A DNA stretch of 64,000 nucleotides from Romboutsia ilealis (GTDB lineage: Bacteria > Bacillota > Clostridia > Peptostreptococcales > Peptostreptococcaceae), in NCBI RefSeq assembly GCF_900015215.1, contig NZ_LN555523.1:1802381-1866380 (forward strand), written 5' to 3'. Of this stretch, positions 8,775-16,888 are shown piece after piece. The position numbers and the translations under genes are program-made. The notes under the pieces are model-generated. The model made no database searches and was not told the origin of the DNA. It saw only the letters and a list, made by a program, of their open reading frames with translations. The first letter of the stretch is position 1. Each line of letters begins with the position of its first letter.

Positions 8775-9110
8775 CTATTTATAATCATTTTCTACTGCCT
8801 GCGATAATATTTGATTTATATGAGCCATCATAGATGTAAATTGTTGTTCACTATTTAAATATCTAGAAAGTTTTTTATTGTTAAATACTTTCTTTTTTAA
8901 TGATTCAAATTTAACTGAATTCCTTTTCTGTTCTTTTTGATCATTTACCATAAAATTTTGAATCTTAACTTGATTTAGTTTATACTCAGTTAATAATTTT
9001 TCACATTCTGGGTCTTTTTTTACTTCTTGCATATATTTTTTAAACTGTGTATATTCTTTACTACTTTTAATTTCATTAGCCAACTTTGTAGCTGTTTCAT
9101 ATATTGCCAT
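8775..9110 (-). CDS. YlbF/YmcA family protein
   Basis: A 111-residue, almost entirely helical protein beginning MAIYETATKLANEIKSSKEY, with the middle pattern KDPECEKLLTEYKLNQVKIQ. This matches the YlbF/YmcA (Com_YlbF) family. In Bacillus YlbF, YmcA and YaaT form the Y-complex, which affects RNase Y-dependent mRNA maturation, competence and sporulation. Two subfamilies exist and I cannot tell which this is. It begins eight bases after GGAGG and directly follows rnj in transcription order, with a terminator between, so RNA metabolism is a plausible shared theme. Confidence 0.78.
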   Translation of the reverse strand: MAIYETATKLANEIKSSKEYTQFKKYMQEVKKDPECEKLLTEYKLNQVKIQNFMVNDQKEQKRNSVKFESLKKKVFNNKKLSRYLNSEQQFTSMMAHINQILSQAVENDYK

Positions 9111-9126
9111 AACTTCCTCCTATAAA

Positions 9127-9162
9127 AAAAGATTGAATATAATTTATTATATTCAATCTTTT
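9127..9162 (-). terminator. Rho-independent terminator after rnj
   Basis: A 16-bp stem (AAAAGATTGAATATAA / TTATATTCAATCTTTT) with a four-base loop lies immediately downstream of the rnj stop codon. Confidence 0.85.
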
Positions 9163-9166
9163 ATAA

Positions 9167-10840
9167 TTATACCTCCATTATTATAGGAAGTATCATAGGA
9201 TTTCTTTTTGTTCTTTGATATAAATATTCTTTTAAGTTTTCTTTTATATTATTTTTTAAATAAGCCCACTCTTTTATATTTCTATCTTCACAGTCTTTTA
9301 GTACATCTTTTATTACGTTTTTAGCTCCATCCATTAAATCTTCTGATTCCCTTACATATACAAATCCTCTTGATATTATATCTGGACCTGCTAGAACTCC
9401 TCCATCTTCTTTAGATATTGTAACAACAACTATCATAAGACCATCTTCTGATAAATGTTTTCTATCTCTTAATACTATATTCCCTACATCTCCAACGCCT
9501 AATCCATCAACTAATACATTTCCTGTTGGTATAGTACCTGTAACTTTAGCTGAGTTCCTATCAATTTCTAAAACATCTCCTGTTTTATTTACAAATATAT
9601 TTTGACTTGGCATGCCTAACTCTTCTGCTAATTCTGCATGTATTTTAAGCATTCTATATTCACCATGAGCTGGCATAAAGAACTTAGGTCTTACTAATCT
9701 ATGCATAAGTTTTAATTCTTCTTGCTTTGCATGTCCTGATACATGTATATCAGATTCATCATACACTACTTCAGCACCTTTTTCAAATAAACTATTTATA
9801 ACTTTTGATATTGATTTCTCATTCCCTGGTATTGGATGAGCTGATATTATTATTAAATCGCCTCTTTTAATTTCTACCTTCTTATGTTCAGCACTTGCCA
9901 TTCTAGCTAAAGCTGACATTGGCTCACCTTGTGACCCTGTAGTTATTATCACTACTTCACTATCTTCGTATTTAGATATATCATTTAAATCTATTAGCAT
10001 ATTATCAGGTATATTTAAGTATCCTAATTCAGTAGCTACAGCAACTACATTTACCATCGATCTCCCAGATACAGCAATTTTTCTGTTAAATTTCTCCGAT
10101 GTATTTATTATTTGTTGTAATCTGTGTATGTTAGATGCAAATGTTGCAACTATTATCCTACTATTTGATGCTTTTCTAAATAAATCTTCTAATCCTGCCC
10201 CTACTGTTCTTTCTGACATTGTAGAGCCTGGTTGTTCAGCATTTGTACTATCTGCTAATAATAAAAGAACTCCCTTTTTACTCAATTCACATATTCTGTG
10301 TATGTCCATAATTTCGCCGTCAATAGGTGTTAAATCTATCTTAAAGTCTCCTGTATGATATATTATTCCTTGGTCTGTGTGAACAGCTATAGAACAAGCA
10401 TCTGGTATACTATGATTATTTTTTATAAACTCAACTTCCATATGTGAAAGCTTTATAATATCTCTTGGAGATACTACATTTAGTTTAGCATTATTTATCT
10501 TATGTTCTTTTAATTTAACTTGTATAAGACCTATACTAAGCTTAGCCCCATATATAGGAACATTTATCTTTTTTAATATATATGGAAGTGCCCCTATATG
10601 ATCTTCATGACCATGTGTAATAAATATACCTTTTATTTTATCTTTATTTTTTATTAGATAACTTATATCAGGGATAACTACATCTACTCCTAGCATTTCA
10701 TCGTCTGGGAAACTCATCCCTGCATCTATTACAATTATTTCGTCTTTATACTCAATAACAGTCATGTTTTTGCCTACTTCATTAAGCCCACCTAATGCCA
10801 TGACTTTTATTTTGTTCGTATTCTTTCTAAACAATCGCAT
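9167..10840 (-). CDS. rnj: Ribonuclease J
   Basis: RNase J is a metallo-beta-lactamase/beta-CASP enzyme with endonuclease and 5'-3' exonuclease activity on RNA, central to mRNA decay in Firmicutes. The zinc motif HGHEDHIGALPYIL is near residue 75, HTGDFKID follows, then the beta-CASP motifs (ISAHPIPGNE, DIHVSGHAKQEE, MPAHGEYRML) and the C-terminal oligomerisation domain. Length about 557 is typical. Only one copy is in the window. The start is uncertain: two ATGs at 10838-10843 lie very close to AAGGAG. Confidence 0.93.
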   Translation of the reverse strand: MRLFRKNTNKIKVMALGGLNEVGKNMTVIEYKDEIIVIDAGMSFPDDEMLGVDVVIPDISYLIKNKDKIKGIFITHGHEDHIGALPYILKKINVPIYGAKLSIGLIQVKLKEHKINNAKLNVVSPRDIIKLSHMEVEFIKNNHSIPDACSIAVHTDQGIIYHTGDFKIDLTPIDGEIMDIHRICELSKKGVLLLLADSTNAEQPGSTMSERTVGAGLEDLFRKASNSRIIVATFASNIHRLQQIINTSEKFNRKIAVSGRSMVNVVAVATELGYLNIPDNMLIDLNDISKYEDSEVVIITTGSQGEPMSALARMASAEHKKVEIKRGDLIIISAHPIPGNEKSISKVINSLFEKGAEVVYDESDIHVSGHAKQEELKLMHRLVRPKFFMPAHGEYRMLKIHAELAEELGMPSQNIFVNKTGDVLEIDRNSAKVTGTIPTGNVLVDGLGVGDVGNIVLRDRKHLSEDGLMIVVVTISKEDGGVLAGPDIISRGFVYVRESEDLMDGAKNVIKDVLKDCEDRNIKEWAYLKNNIKENLKEYLYQRTKRNPMILPIIMEV

Positions 10841-11042
10841 CATCTCCTTCTGTCTATTTAGTTTTCAAACACGTTCTACAGTTTTTTAATAATATCAATC
10901 ACGTACTATTTACCAGTTATTATCATTGTACCATAATTTTATATATAATTTAAGTAATATTTAAAATACATTTAATGTATTATTTTGACAAATTAAATTT
11001 ATTTTGATATTCTCAAACTATATTATAAATTTAGGAGGATAT

Positions 11043-11783
11043 ATGCGCGGTAAAACCCATTGTACAATAGGCATTTTGAGTACTATCCAAGCTTGTATAT
11101 TATTTAAGGTACCTATTTCTATATTTAATCTTGTATTGGCTGCTGTATTTTCAATACTTCCCGACTTAGATGAGTCTAACTCCACAATTTCTAATGTATT
11201 TTTAAAACAAGATGCATCGAAATTGGTATTAAAAATAGTTATATATATAATTAACTTCGCTATATTTTTTATATCTCTTAAGATAAATAATAATAATTTT
11301 TTCTTAAGCTCTATTGTAACATTTATAGCAATAATGATATTAGAATCTAAGCTCAATCATATACTACTTAGAAAAATACTTTTATCTTTAACACTTATAC
11401 TTTTATCTCTATGCTTACTCTTTATAAAGGTTAAAATATATTTTGTTATTTTATTTTTAATACTAGCGTCTTTTCCATGGCTTAAACATAGAAGTTTTTC
11501 ACATAGTATATTTGCAATTATTGTAATCTATTTTTTACTTAAGCAAATAGAGATAATATATAATATATCTAATTTATCATTTTTTGGAACTATAGGATAT
11601 GCAAGTCATTTATTTTTAGGTGATTTATTTACAAAATCTGGGATACCTTTATTTTATCCTATTAGTAATAAGAAATATTCTTTAGGCTATTTTAGAGTGG
11701 GAAGCTTTTTTAATAATGCTTTAGAAATTTTAATAATAGTTGTTTTAGTAGGTTCCATTATTTTTTCTACAATAAAAATATAA
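11043..11783 (+). CDS. YdjM-like membrane-bound predicted metal-dependent hydrolase
   Basis: ATG 11043 follows AGGAGG by four bases and gives MRGKTHCTIGILSTIQACIL, the usual start of the YdjM/DUF457 family. Motifs typical of the family are LPDLDESNS near residue 45, LKHRSFSHSIF near 150 and a later GYASHLFLGDLFTKSGIPLF; the His/Asp residues probably bind a metal. There are about six membrane helices. E. coli YdjM is LexA-controlled, but no LexA box was recognised here. The gene stands alone on the plus strand between rnj and fur. Substrate unknown. Confidence 0.8.
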   Translation: MRGKTHCTIGILSTIQACILFKVPISIFNLVLAAVFSILPDLDESNSTISNVFLKQDASKLVLKIVIYIINFAIFFISLKINNNNFFLSSIVTFIAIMILESKLNHILLRKILLSLTLILLSLCLLFIKVKIYFVILFLILASFPWLKHRSFSHSIFAIIVIYFLLKQIEIIYNISNLSFFGTIGYASHLFLGDLFTKSGIPLFYPISNKKYSLGYFRVGSFFNNALEILIIVVLVGSIIFSTIKI

Positions 11784-11803
11784 GTCTCAAAAGAGACTTA
11801 TAT
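11778..11803. terminator. Bidirectional terminator between ydjM-like gene and fur
   Basis: ATATAAGTCTC / GAGACTTATAT with an AAAA loop lies between the convergent genes and overlaps the plus-strand stop codon. A U-rich stretch follows on the plus strand. Confidence 0.75.
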
Positions 11804-11810
11804 TCTATTA

Positions 11811-12248
11811 TTATTTTTTACAATCTTCACATAATCCATAGAACTTTACATCATGATCTATTATATCAAATTTATATATTTCTTGAATTTTATTTTCTAT
11901 ACTCTCTAATAAATCTTCTTGTACTTCTATTATCTTTGAACAATTTTTACATATTAGATGATGATGATTATGACATTCATTTTTATTTAAACTAATTTCA
12001 TATCTTATACATCCATCATCTAAATTTAATTTTGAAATTACTCCAATTTCATCTAATAGTTGCATAGTTCTATAAACTGTAGCTAGTCCAATTTCAGGAC
12101 AATCAACTCTAACTAAATCATATATTTGCTCACTACTTAAGTGTTCTGTATTATGTTTTAGCAAAATATCTATTACAGCTCTTCTTTGAGGAGTTATTTT
12201 AAATCCCGTTTCTCTTAATTTTTCTTTTAATATATCCATAGTAGTCAT
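11811..12248 (-). CDS. fur: Fur family metal/peroxide-responsive repressor
   Basis: The product has the Fur winged helix (GFKITPQRRAVIDILL, CPEIGLATVYRTMQLLDEIG), the metal-binding ECHNHHHLICKNCSKIIEV region and two CxxC pairs (CKNC, CEDC) for structural zinc. ATG 12246-12248 follows AAGGGTGAT; the longer frame to 12341 would add 31 unlike residues and run to the LCP stop codon. Its position next to ruvX and DUF1292 fits Fur in C. difficile as I recall, but PerR cannot be excluded by motif alone. A near-palindromic site upstream suggests autoregulation. Confidence 0.8.
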   Translation of the reverse strand: MTTMDILKEKLRETGFKITPQRRAVIDILLKHNTEHLSSEQIYDLVRVDCPEIGLATVYRTMQLLDEIGVISKLNLDDGCIRYEISLNKNECHNHHHLICKNCSKIIEVQEDLLESIENKIQEIYKFDIIDHDVKFYGLCEDCKK

Positions 12249-12285
12249 ACTAATCACCCTTATTTTCAAATGATAATCTTTATTA

Positions 12286-12327
12286 AATATTGTAATTGAT
12301 AATATATTTATTGTCAATTGCAATATT
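12286..12327 (-). promoter_or_regulatory. Inverted repeat upstream of fur, candidate operator
   Basis: AATATTGTAATTGA and TCAATTGCAATATT are inverted with one mismatch in 14 and a 14-base AT centre. The inner part reads TTGATAAT...TTATTGTCAA, close to a Fur box. It lies 38 bases upstream of the chosen fur start, so autoregulation by Fur is an inference. Confidence 0.5.
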
Positions 12328-12340
12328 TTAATTATACCCA

Positions 12341-13231
12341 TTAATTGCTATATATAAACTGATGTAATAACTCTATATTTTTATTTTTATTCCATTTAAC
12401 TACATAAGTGCCGTTTTCACCGATTCTGCCCTCTTCTCTGTACTCTGATATAGGAAATTCTAATTGACTTATATCATAACTTGCTAACTCATGGGCCGTA
12501 AATGCTAAATCTATTATCTTATTAAATGCTATGTTAACTTTTACATATCTTAAGATACTTTTCGCAATTTGAGGATATTTACTTATAGAAACATCAGATA
12601 ATTTATGCGCTATATTAGTTAATATCATTCTCTGTCTTTCATCCCTTTTATATATCGTATCTAATTTTCTTATTCTAGCATAAGCGAGGGCTTGATATCC
12701 ATTTAAATTATGATTTCCACTACTTGTTATATACTCTATATCCTTATCCTCATCATGAGTTACCCCATAACAAGCTTTTATTACTTCATTCAGATGATTT
12801 ATCTCTTTTTCTTTAACTTCAATATCCACTCCACCTATTATGTCTACTATATCAATAAATGATTTAAAGTTTACTACGGCATAATCTTTTAGGTCTAAAT
12901 CAAAGTTTTCATTTATAGTTTGCATTAATAGTTCCTCTTGCCCATATGCATAGGCATGAGTTAATTTTTCTTCTCCTCTTCCTGGAATTTTAACTAAAGT
13001 ATCTCTCGCTAAAGATGTAAGCTTTAAAGATTTATTTAACTTATCTATAGTTAATATTATCATCGTATCAGATCTTTTAGGAAGTTTGTCATTAGTTCCA
13101 TCTAATCCTATTAAAAGAATATTCTCTACCATTTTATATTCTTTCATTTCACTTTCACTAAAACCATATACATTAAAAGTAGATACTAAACTAATTAATA
13201 ATAATAATAAAATTAATCCCTTTTTTTTCAC
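12341..13231 (-). CDS. LytR-CpsA-Psr (LCP) family cell-wall ligase
   Basis: LCP proteins attach polymers such as teichoic acids or polysaccharides to peptidoglycan outside the membrane. A signal/anchor helix (GLILLLLLISLVS) is followed by ENILLIGLDG, RSDTMIILTID, the arginine motif LTSLARDTLVKIPG, KLTHAYAYG, IDIVDIIGGVDIEV, and the late LAYARIRKLD...RDERQRMIL stretch that binds the polyprenyl phosphate. Length 296 is typical. It starts with GTG, eight bases after GGAG, and is followed after about 90 bases by fur. Which polymer it transfers is unknown. Confidence 0.9.
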   Translation of the reverse strand: MKKKGLILLLLLISLVSTFNVYGFSESEMKEYKMVENILLIGLDGTNDKLPKRSDTMIILTIDKLNKSLKLTSLARDTLVKIPGRGEEKLTHAYAYGQEELLMQTINENFDLDLKDYAVVNFKSFIDIVDIIGGVDIEVKEKEINHLNEVIKACYGVTHDEDKDIEYITSSGNHNLNGYQALAYARIRKLDTIYKRDERQRMILTNIAHKLSDVSISKYPQIAKSILRYVKVNIAFNKIIDLAFTAHELASYDISQLEFPISEYREEGRIGENGTYVVKWNKNKNIELLHQFIYSN

Positions 13232-13295
13232 CTTTTTAACTCCTTCCTAATCAATTTTTAAGTATTTTTCCCTAAATATAATAAATTTACGCATG

Positions 13296-13335
13296 AAAAA
13301 AGACTTCCCAAAATTTAATTTGAAAAGTCTTTTTT
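13296..13335 (-). terminator. Terminator after the DUF1292 gene
   Basis: AAAAAAGACTT / AAGTCTTTTTT with an 18-base loop lies just after the DUF1292 stop codon; U-run present on both strands. Confidence 0.7.
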
Positions 13336-13340
13336 ACTAA

Positions 13341-13610
13341 TTATTCTTCATCGAAGTTTAATCCTTCTTCTTCCATTAATGTATTGTATACATCTACAAC
13401 TATTTCGTATTCTTTATCATCTTCTAACGGAACTAATATTTCACCTTGTTCATCTTGGTCTATTCTAAATACTAATGCTTCTTCAGCTTCTTCTTCCTCA
13501 ACTGGCATTAATATAGCATATTCTTTACCTTCAGCTTCTAGTGTTAATATTATTTCAAATTGGCTTTCTACACCATTTTCATCTATTAAGTTTATTATAT
13601 TTTCTTGCAT
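13341..13610 (-). CDS. DUF1292 (YrzB-like) acidic protein
   Basis: An 89-residue, very acidic protein: NLIDENGVESQFEIILTLEA, then KEYAILMPVEEEEAEEALVF, RIDQDEQGEILVPLED and a final EEEGLNFDEE. This is the DUF1292 (YrzB) pattern, found next to ruvX and ireB in most Firmicutes. The start lies after GAGGTG. The function is not known. The neighbours ruvX and ireB are conserved partners, and the spacing (67 bases) is compatible with an operon. Confidence 0.88.
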   Translation of the reverse strand: MQENIINLIDENGVESQFEIILTLEAEGKEYAILMPVEEEEAEEALVFRIDQDEQGEILVPLEDDKEYEIVVDVYNTLMEEEGLNFDEE

Positions 13611-13677
13611 GCCTTTTCACCTCTGTTTTATTTATTAATTATATTATATATTATAAAACTATAAATTTATATATATT

Positions 13678-14103
13678 TTAAAAATTTCTTTGTCTATCTA
13701 AGTATCCTTGTAATATTATCACCGCTGCAACCATATCTATTACACCTTTTCTATTTTCTCTTCTTACATTACCTTGTATAAGAGTTCTTTCAGCGGCCAC
13801 TGTAGATAATCGTTCATCCCAATATTCTATCTTTATACCTGTTTCTTCCTCTAATAGCTCACAAAATTTTATAACCTTTTCACCTTGAGGTCCTAATGTT
13901 CCATTCATATTTTTAGGAAGCCCTGAAACTATTTTATTAACTTGTCTTTCTTTTATTATCTCTTTCAATGCTTCTATATCTTTTTTCTTTCCTACTCTTT
14001 TTATAGTCTTAACTCCTTGAGCTGTAAGTCCCATTAGATCACTTACAGCAACTCCAATAGTTTTGTCTCCTACATCAAGTCCCATTATTCTTCCGTCTAG
14101 CAT
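13678..14103 (-). CDS. ruvX: RuvX/YqgF family pre-16S rRNA or Holliday-junction nuclease
   Basis: The RNase H-fold YqgF protein has the catalytic Asp in [18 protein letters not shown] near residue 8, [15 protein letters not shown] in the middle, [13 protein letters not shown] and the final [14 protein letters not shown] with the last acidic residues. YqgF proteins process pre-16S rRNA in several bacteria and were also proposed to resolve Holliday junctions. ATG 14101-14103 lies after GAGGAGAAG; an ATG five codons earlier overlaps that site. Length 141 is normal. Confidence 0.92.
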   Translation of the reverse strand: MLDGRIMGLDVGDKTIGVAVSDLMGLTAQGVKTIKRVGKKKDIEALKEIIKERQVNKIVSGLPKNMNGTLGPQGEKVIKFCELLEEETGIKIEYWDERLSTVAAERTLIQGNVRRENRKGVIDMVAAVIILQGYLDRQRNF

Positions 14104-14217
14104 ATTACTTCTCCTCATTCAATTTTATAAATTTCAATATAAAACTATATTCTTATTTAATTTATCCATACAATATTTTATTAATACATTTATTATACAT
14201 AACATTATATACTATAA

Positions 14218-14288
14218 ATAAAAAATTCGCTTCGCTTGAGCGACGTGTCGGCGAAACACTTCATGTCGCCAACGACTTCGTCCGTTGC
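14218..14288. repeat. 71-bp GC-rich repeat, copy 1
   Basis: This stretch matches 38070-38140 at 70 of 71 positions, in the same orientation (the only difference is C against T inside GCCAAyGAC). It is far richer in G+C than its surroundings and contains CGCTTCGCTTGAGCGACG and a GGCGA/TCGCC hairpin. It lies between ruvX and a miniature element. Confidence 0.85.
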
Positions 14289-14302
14289 TCAAAATATTTT
14301 TA

Positions 14303-14381
14303 CACTAAAAATTAATATATTTATATAAATATGTTTACTAAGTTATCCAAAATTATCAATATAATATAATCTTCTTAAGCG
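14303..14381. mobile_element. Miniature IS630-related element (MITE-like), 79 bp
   Basis: Both ends abut TA (14301-14302 and 14382-14383). The right end, TTCTTAAGCG, and the preceding AT-rich stretch with GTTATCCA resemble the right end of the IS630-type element at 39127-39177; the left end CACTAAAAA resembles that element's CGCTCAAAAA. It has no coding capacity and would depend on a transposase elsewhere. The left flank TCAAAATATTTT also resembles the flank of the full element. Confidence 0.6.
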
Positions 14382-14383
14382 TA

Positions 14384-14417
14384 AAAATTAGTCAGGATAT
14401 TTAACCTGACTAATTTT
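14384..14417 (-). terminator. Terminator after the 725-residue membrane protein gene
   Basis: AAAATTAGTCAGG / CCTGACTAATTTT, a 13-bp stem. Its U-tract on the minus strand runs directly into the TA that bounds the miniature element. Confidence 0.85.
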
Positions 14418-14418
14418 A

Positions 14419-16596
14419 TTAATCATTTTCTTTATTTTCAAGCACTAACATATTAATACTTATTATTATAAGAGGTATTAATACATAAATAGATGCTGTA
14501 GATGCCGCAACTATTCCTGAATCATTTACTAAAAGTGTTACCATACATCCTATCATAGAAGCTATAAATCCTTTAAATATAATAGGATATCTTTTAGCTA
14601 TCATTCTAATTTGCTTAGGAGGCTTAATTATAAATATTCCTATTATAAATATTCCTGCTAATAGTATATTTACCCATACACTAGTTTGAGCTAATTTAAC
14701 ATTCATACTTATTTTTCTAGCAAAAGTTTGTATTATAGTACTTGGTCCATTTAGTAATATTTGTTGTACAAATAGTCCTAAATGAGACTCACTTCCTGAT
14801 ACTATGTCCAAAAATGCAAATATACCAACTACTCCAACTACTGATATGCATATCAAGATTACTTTCTTAAAATCTAATTTAATGTCAAATATAAGCATTA
14901 TAAATAATAAATATGCTGCAGTCTGAGAGATAGCTCCACCAACATTGGCACCCATAGTAGGATATGCACTAGTTATTAGTATCAATATTGACGCTATTAC
15001 TATTGACCATTTCGGAAGCTTTTTATTATAGTTTAATAATATTGCAAATGCAAATATAGGACTTGCTATAGATACACCCTCATATTCATTTCCTACACCA
15101 TAATATCTAGCTCCAACAATGGCATCGTAACTCATTATGCTATTTTTCATAAGGTAACTTCCAGACATGCAATCTACTACAATTACTACAATAGTTACCA
15201 ATGCAAAGAATCCCATTTGCTTTAAATCATCTTTAAATAAAAGTCTACCTAATAGGTATAAGACAAGTGTTGTTATAATTATACCTATAGTCATCGATAC
15301 AGGCGTCTTAAAATTAAATATTGGAGCTAATAAAAATACTAAAGGCATTATTATACCTAACTTTATAAACTCTTTTAATACACCAAATACTTTTTCTTTA
15401 TTCGGTATACGATTTCTAAATAATATAGCTACCATACCTATAACCCAAGATACAGATACAACTCCTACAAAAGTGTTTACAACATTTGCTCTTATACTAG
15501 ACACTGTTGCCATTTTTTCTAATTCATGTGATAAGAAGTCTAAATTATCATCTTGTTGTATTAAACTATATGCTCTACCTACCATAGCTTCATTTTTTAA
15601 TCCAAATTCATTAAGTATATCTACACCTACGTCTATATTAGCTACTATACCATCTCTTCTTGTTGTAGATGAAGATAATAATCCTTTTTTATTTCCTTTA
15701 AATTTTACAATTGGAGATAATCTTTCTTTGTTTTTATAAGCTAATTTACTCGGAAAAGAACTTGCTATATAAACAACATCATTTTCTCCTACCATATCAA
15801 ATACTGATTTTAAATATTGACTTATATTGTTATATATAGTTTTCTTCATTTTAGAATAAGTTTTTTCATTTAAATAACCTTTATATTGGTCTAATCTATA
15901 TGTATCTCCTAAATCCACAAATAAAGCATCATTATTTTCATATAATGCCTTAGTTTCTTTAGTTAGTTTATCGTAATCAGTTCTTATTCCAAATGGCATT
16001 GTATCATCTTCTATATTGATATCATCAATATTTCCATCTTCAACTCTACCGTAGTTATCCATAGCTATTAAACATATATTTCTATTTTCTTTTACTTCAT
16101 CATTTTCTACAGTATCGCTATTTCCTAAAACTGCAACCTTAAAATTATTATCTGATAAAGTTTGTCCAAGTGAACCTAATGTAGATCCATATTGTCCCTT
16201 TGCTTCATTTTCATTTAATGATTGATTTATTGCTAAATCATTTATTTTTTTTGAACTTTGTCCTGTTACTGCCTTGTATATAATTGTATTTTCTTTCGTC
16301 GCTTCTTTAAAATTTATATATGAGTCAGATGCTAAGTTTACTCTTCCTCCAGCACCCATACTTGCCAGTGACCGATTATCATCTGTACCTTGGTCACCTC
16401 TTATGTTCATTAAACCCATATATCCTCTTTTTTCTAGCTCAGTCTTCAAACTATGTATATCTTGCATTGATTCTAGAGTAGTTCTATTCATATTTATAAA
16501 TATAACTTTGCCACTTTCAGCAGCAAAGCTATATTTAGGAATAGAAACTATAAGTACCATCACTACAAGTAGCATTGATACGAGTTTCCTTTTCAT
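14419..16596 (-). CDS. Unrecognised large membrane protein with secreted N-terminal domain
   Basis: The 725-residue product has a signal peptide (KLVSMLLVVMVLIVSIP, cut near SFA-AES), an extracytoplasmic domain of about 350 residues, then eight or so membrane helices from about residue 375 to 715. The ectodomain contains GKVIFINMNRTTLES, MGLMNIRGDQGTDDNRS, FKVAVLGNSDTVEND and NDVVYIASSFPS. Such patterns hint at an alkaline-phosphatase-like fold, but no catalytic set is clear. The membrane part includes VGARYYGVGNEYEGVS and TMGANVGGAISQ. I do not recognise the family. It lies between ireB and ruvX; envelope metabolism or transport is only a guess. Confidence 0.8.
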   Translation of the reverse strand: MKRKLVSMLLVVMVLIVSIPKYSFAAESGKVIFINMNRTTLESMQDIHSLKTELEKRGYMGLMNIRGDQGTDDNRSLASMGAGGRVNLASDSYINFKEATKENTIIYKAVTGQSSKKINDLAINQSLNENEAKGQYGSTLGSLGQTLSDNNFKVAVLGNSDTVENDEVKENRNICLIAMDNYGRVEDGNIDDINIEDDTMPFGIRTDYDKLTKETKALYENNDALFVDLGDTYRLDQYKGYLNEKTYSKMKKTIYNNISQYLKSVFDMVGENDVVYIASSFPSKLAYKNKERLSPIVKFKGNKKGLLSSSTTRRDGIVANIDVGVDILNEFGLKNEAMVGRAYSLIQQDDNLDFLSHELEKMATVSSIRANVVNTFVGVVSVSWVIGMVAILFRNRIPNKEKVFGVLKEFIKLGIIMPLVFLLAPIFNFKTPVSMTIGIIITTLVLYLLGRLLFKDDLKQMGFFALVTIVVIVVDCMSGSYLMKNSIMSYDAIVGARYYGVGNEYEGVSIASPIFAFAILLNYNKKLPKWSIVIASILILITSAYPTMGANVGGAISQTAAYLLFIMLIFDIKLDFKKVILICISVVGVVGIFAFLDIVSGSESHLGLFVQQILLNGPSTIIQTFARKISMNVKLAQTSVWVNILLAGIFIIGIFIIKPPKQIRMIAKRYPIIFKGFIASMIGCMVTLLVNDSGIVAASTASIYVLIPLIIISINMLVLENKEND

Positions 16597-16606
16597 AAGT
16601 TTTAAC

Positions 16607-16864
16607 CTACTTTCTATTTAAATAATATTGGATTACTTCTTCAAGTATTTCATCTCTTTCAAACTTTTTAATTATAGTTCTTGCATTTTTGTACCCAGTT
16701 ATATAACTAGAGTCTCCTGAAAGAAGATATCCTATAATTTGATTTATCGGGTTATATCCTTTTTCTAATAGTGCCTCATTTACAAAATCTAGTGCTTGTG
16801 AAACACTCATTTTATCTTCTGATATTCCTTCAAATTTCATAGTGTAGTCTAAATCTTTATTCAT
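16607..16864 (-). CDS. ireB: IreB family regulatory phosphoprotein (DUF965)
   Basis: The 85-residue protein has the whole family pattern: YTMKFEGISEDKMSVSQALD, EALLEKGYNPINQIIGYLLS, GDSSYITGYKNARTIIKKFE and RDEILEEVIQYYL. In Enterococcus IreB is phosphorylated by the IreK Ser/Thr kinase on N-terminal threonines and affects cephalosporin resistance. Here Thr8 and Ser13/Ser19 are candidates. It lies 24 bases downstream of alaS, as in many Firmicutes, and probably shares its transcript. The role in this organism is inferred from the family. Confidence 0.92.
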   Translation of the reverse strand: MNKDLDYTMKFEGISEDKMSVSQALDFVNEALLEKGYNPINQIIGYLLSGDSSYITGYKNARTIIKKFERDEILEEVIQYYLNRK

Positions 16865-16888
16865 TTTTAACCCCCCTTAAAATATGAG

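Noticed and set aside
12249..12341. 31-residue N-terminal extension of Fur
   Set aside because: It lacks similarity to Fur, contains the candidate operator, and a good ribosome site supports ATG 12248.
15167..15739. 190-residue plus-strand ORF
   Set aside because: It is antisense inside the 725-residue membrane protein gene; no ribosome site and Ile/Thr/Asn-rich composition.
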